Assembly: GCF_008000755.1 (NCBI RefSeq)
Contig: NZ_CP041690.1
Span: forward strand, 1,240,001-1,304,000
DNA from: Youhaiella tibetensis
Lineage (GTDB): Bacteria > Pseudomonadota > Alphaproteobacteria > Rhizobiales > Devosiaceae
Reading direction: 5' to 3'
DNA: 64,000 nucleotides
In this document: positions 63,729 through 64,000 of the stretch, piece by piece
Layout: every line of letters starts with the position of its first letter
Numbering within the stretch: the stretch's first letter is position 1
Translations under genes and position numbers: made by a program
The notes under the pieces: model-generated
Told to the model about the DNA's origin: nothing
The model's database searches: none
Seen by the model: only the letters and a program-made list of their open reading frames with translations

Positions 63729-64000
63729 TCACTTGCGCGCCCGGATGGTGAGAGCCAGCGGTACGCGAACGTGCCCCGGCGGCAAGCGCCACAGGTGGTC
63801 GCTTCCCTGCGTCATCCCATCGCCGATTCCCCACTGCAGGGCCTCATGCTCGCCGATGTGTTCGATCGTGAGCCCGGCCCCGATCAGGGCGTTGAGGATC
63901 GAAGAGAGCGAGTGGCTCCATTCGTAGGTCTGCCGGTTCGCGAGCGGGCGCTTTGAGAGGTTGTAGTTGGCAACGACTTCGACAGGCAACGGCCGGTCCG
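63729..64000 (-). CDS. SAM-dependent methyltransferase, C-terminal part (cut by right edge)
   Basis: The last 90 codons of a leftward gene entering from the right edge. VANYNLSKRPLANRQTYEWSHSLSSIL (in part) followed by LIGAGLTIEHIGEHEALQWG fits the C-terminal part of class I methyltransferases of the type-11 group, where a Tyr-Glu-Trp-xHS stretch recurs. No SAM motif is in the window. The 65-bp gap to the beta-helix gene shows nothing. Confidence 0.55.
   Translation of the reverse strand, partial: DRPLPVEVVANYNLSKRPLANRQTYEWSHSLSSILNALIGAGLTIEHIGEHEALQWGIGDGMTQGSDHLWRLPPGHVRVPLALTIRARK

Overview
The window is high-GC bacterial DNA in which nearly every base is coding. It is made of compact catabolic operons, each with its own binding-protein ABC importer and its own dedicated regulator. 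The gene families (Ugp-type and Dpp-type importers, many Gfo/Idh/MocA oxidoreductases, a Rhizobium-type asparaginase, a Tat-exported beta-helix repeat protein, a GC-rich rhizobial-style palindromic repeat) point to an alphaproteobacterium of the Hyphomicrobiales. A Devosia-like soil or plant-associated heterotroph is a reasonable guess, but this is inference and no rRNA is present to settle it. No phage, insertion sequence, CRISPR array or rRNA was seen.

Layout. (1) 1-14912: a GcvA-like LysR regulator between a PLP aminotransferase (cut by the left edge) and a 12-kb operon with two DUF885 metallopeptidase-like proteins, a ketopantoate-reductase-like dehydrogenase, a Gfo/Idh oxidoreductase, a Dpp/Opp-type importer, a 2-hydroxyacid dehydrogenase and a gamma-glutamyltransferase-like hydrolase. 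A 41-bp imperfect inverted repeat flanks the regulator and faces both target units. The combination suggests uptake and breakdown of an unusual peptide or gamma-glutamyl compound; no described pathway with this gene set is known to me. (2) 14970-22503: a LacI-controlled sugar importer operon with an FAD oxidoreductase, and a divergent SGNH esterase, separated by two tandem perfect LacI-type operators. (3) 22621-33433: a sialic acid locus, with two Gfo/Idh oxidoreductases divergent from a FadR-type GntR regulator, a family-5 ABC importer, a NanA-like lyase and a fused NanE-NanK whose kinase half lacks the ROK zinc motif. (4) 33586-37864: a MacB/Lol-type export operon. (5) 37997-40736: tRNA-Gln and tRNA-Pro on back-to-back promoters, a PPP phosphatase, an O-methyltransferase and a YqhA-family membrane protein.

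(6) 40871-51157: two interleaved regulons. An XRE-cupin regulator has matching dyads before kbl-tdh (threonine) and before sdaA (serine), with a weaker copy before itself. A FadR-type GntR protein has matching sites before its own operon, uxuA and uxaC (hexuronates). Tdh lacks all four structural-zinc cysteines, and the uxuB-like gene is truncated just before its catalytic residues. (7) 51222-59833: a Na/Pi-cotransporter-family protein divergent from a glycerol-3-phosphate/glycerophosphodiester operon ugpBAECQ followed by a GlpR-like regulator and a HAD phosphatase. (8) 59841-64000: an SDR epimerase, a secreted SH3 protein, an asparaginase whose ribosome-binding site lies in a long hairpin, a Tat beta-helix protein and the end of a methyltransferase gene cut by the right edge.

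Taken together the window is a scavenging region: peptide-like compounds, sugars, sialic acid, serine/threonine, hexuronates and glycerophosphodiesters are each imported, opened and fed to central metabolism, with regulator and operator encoded side by side.
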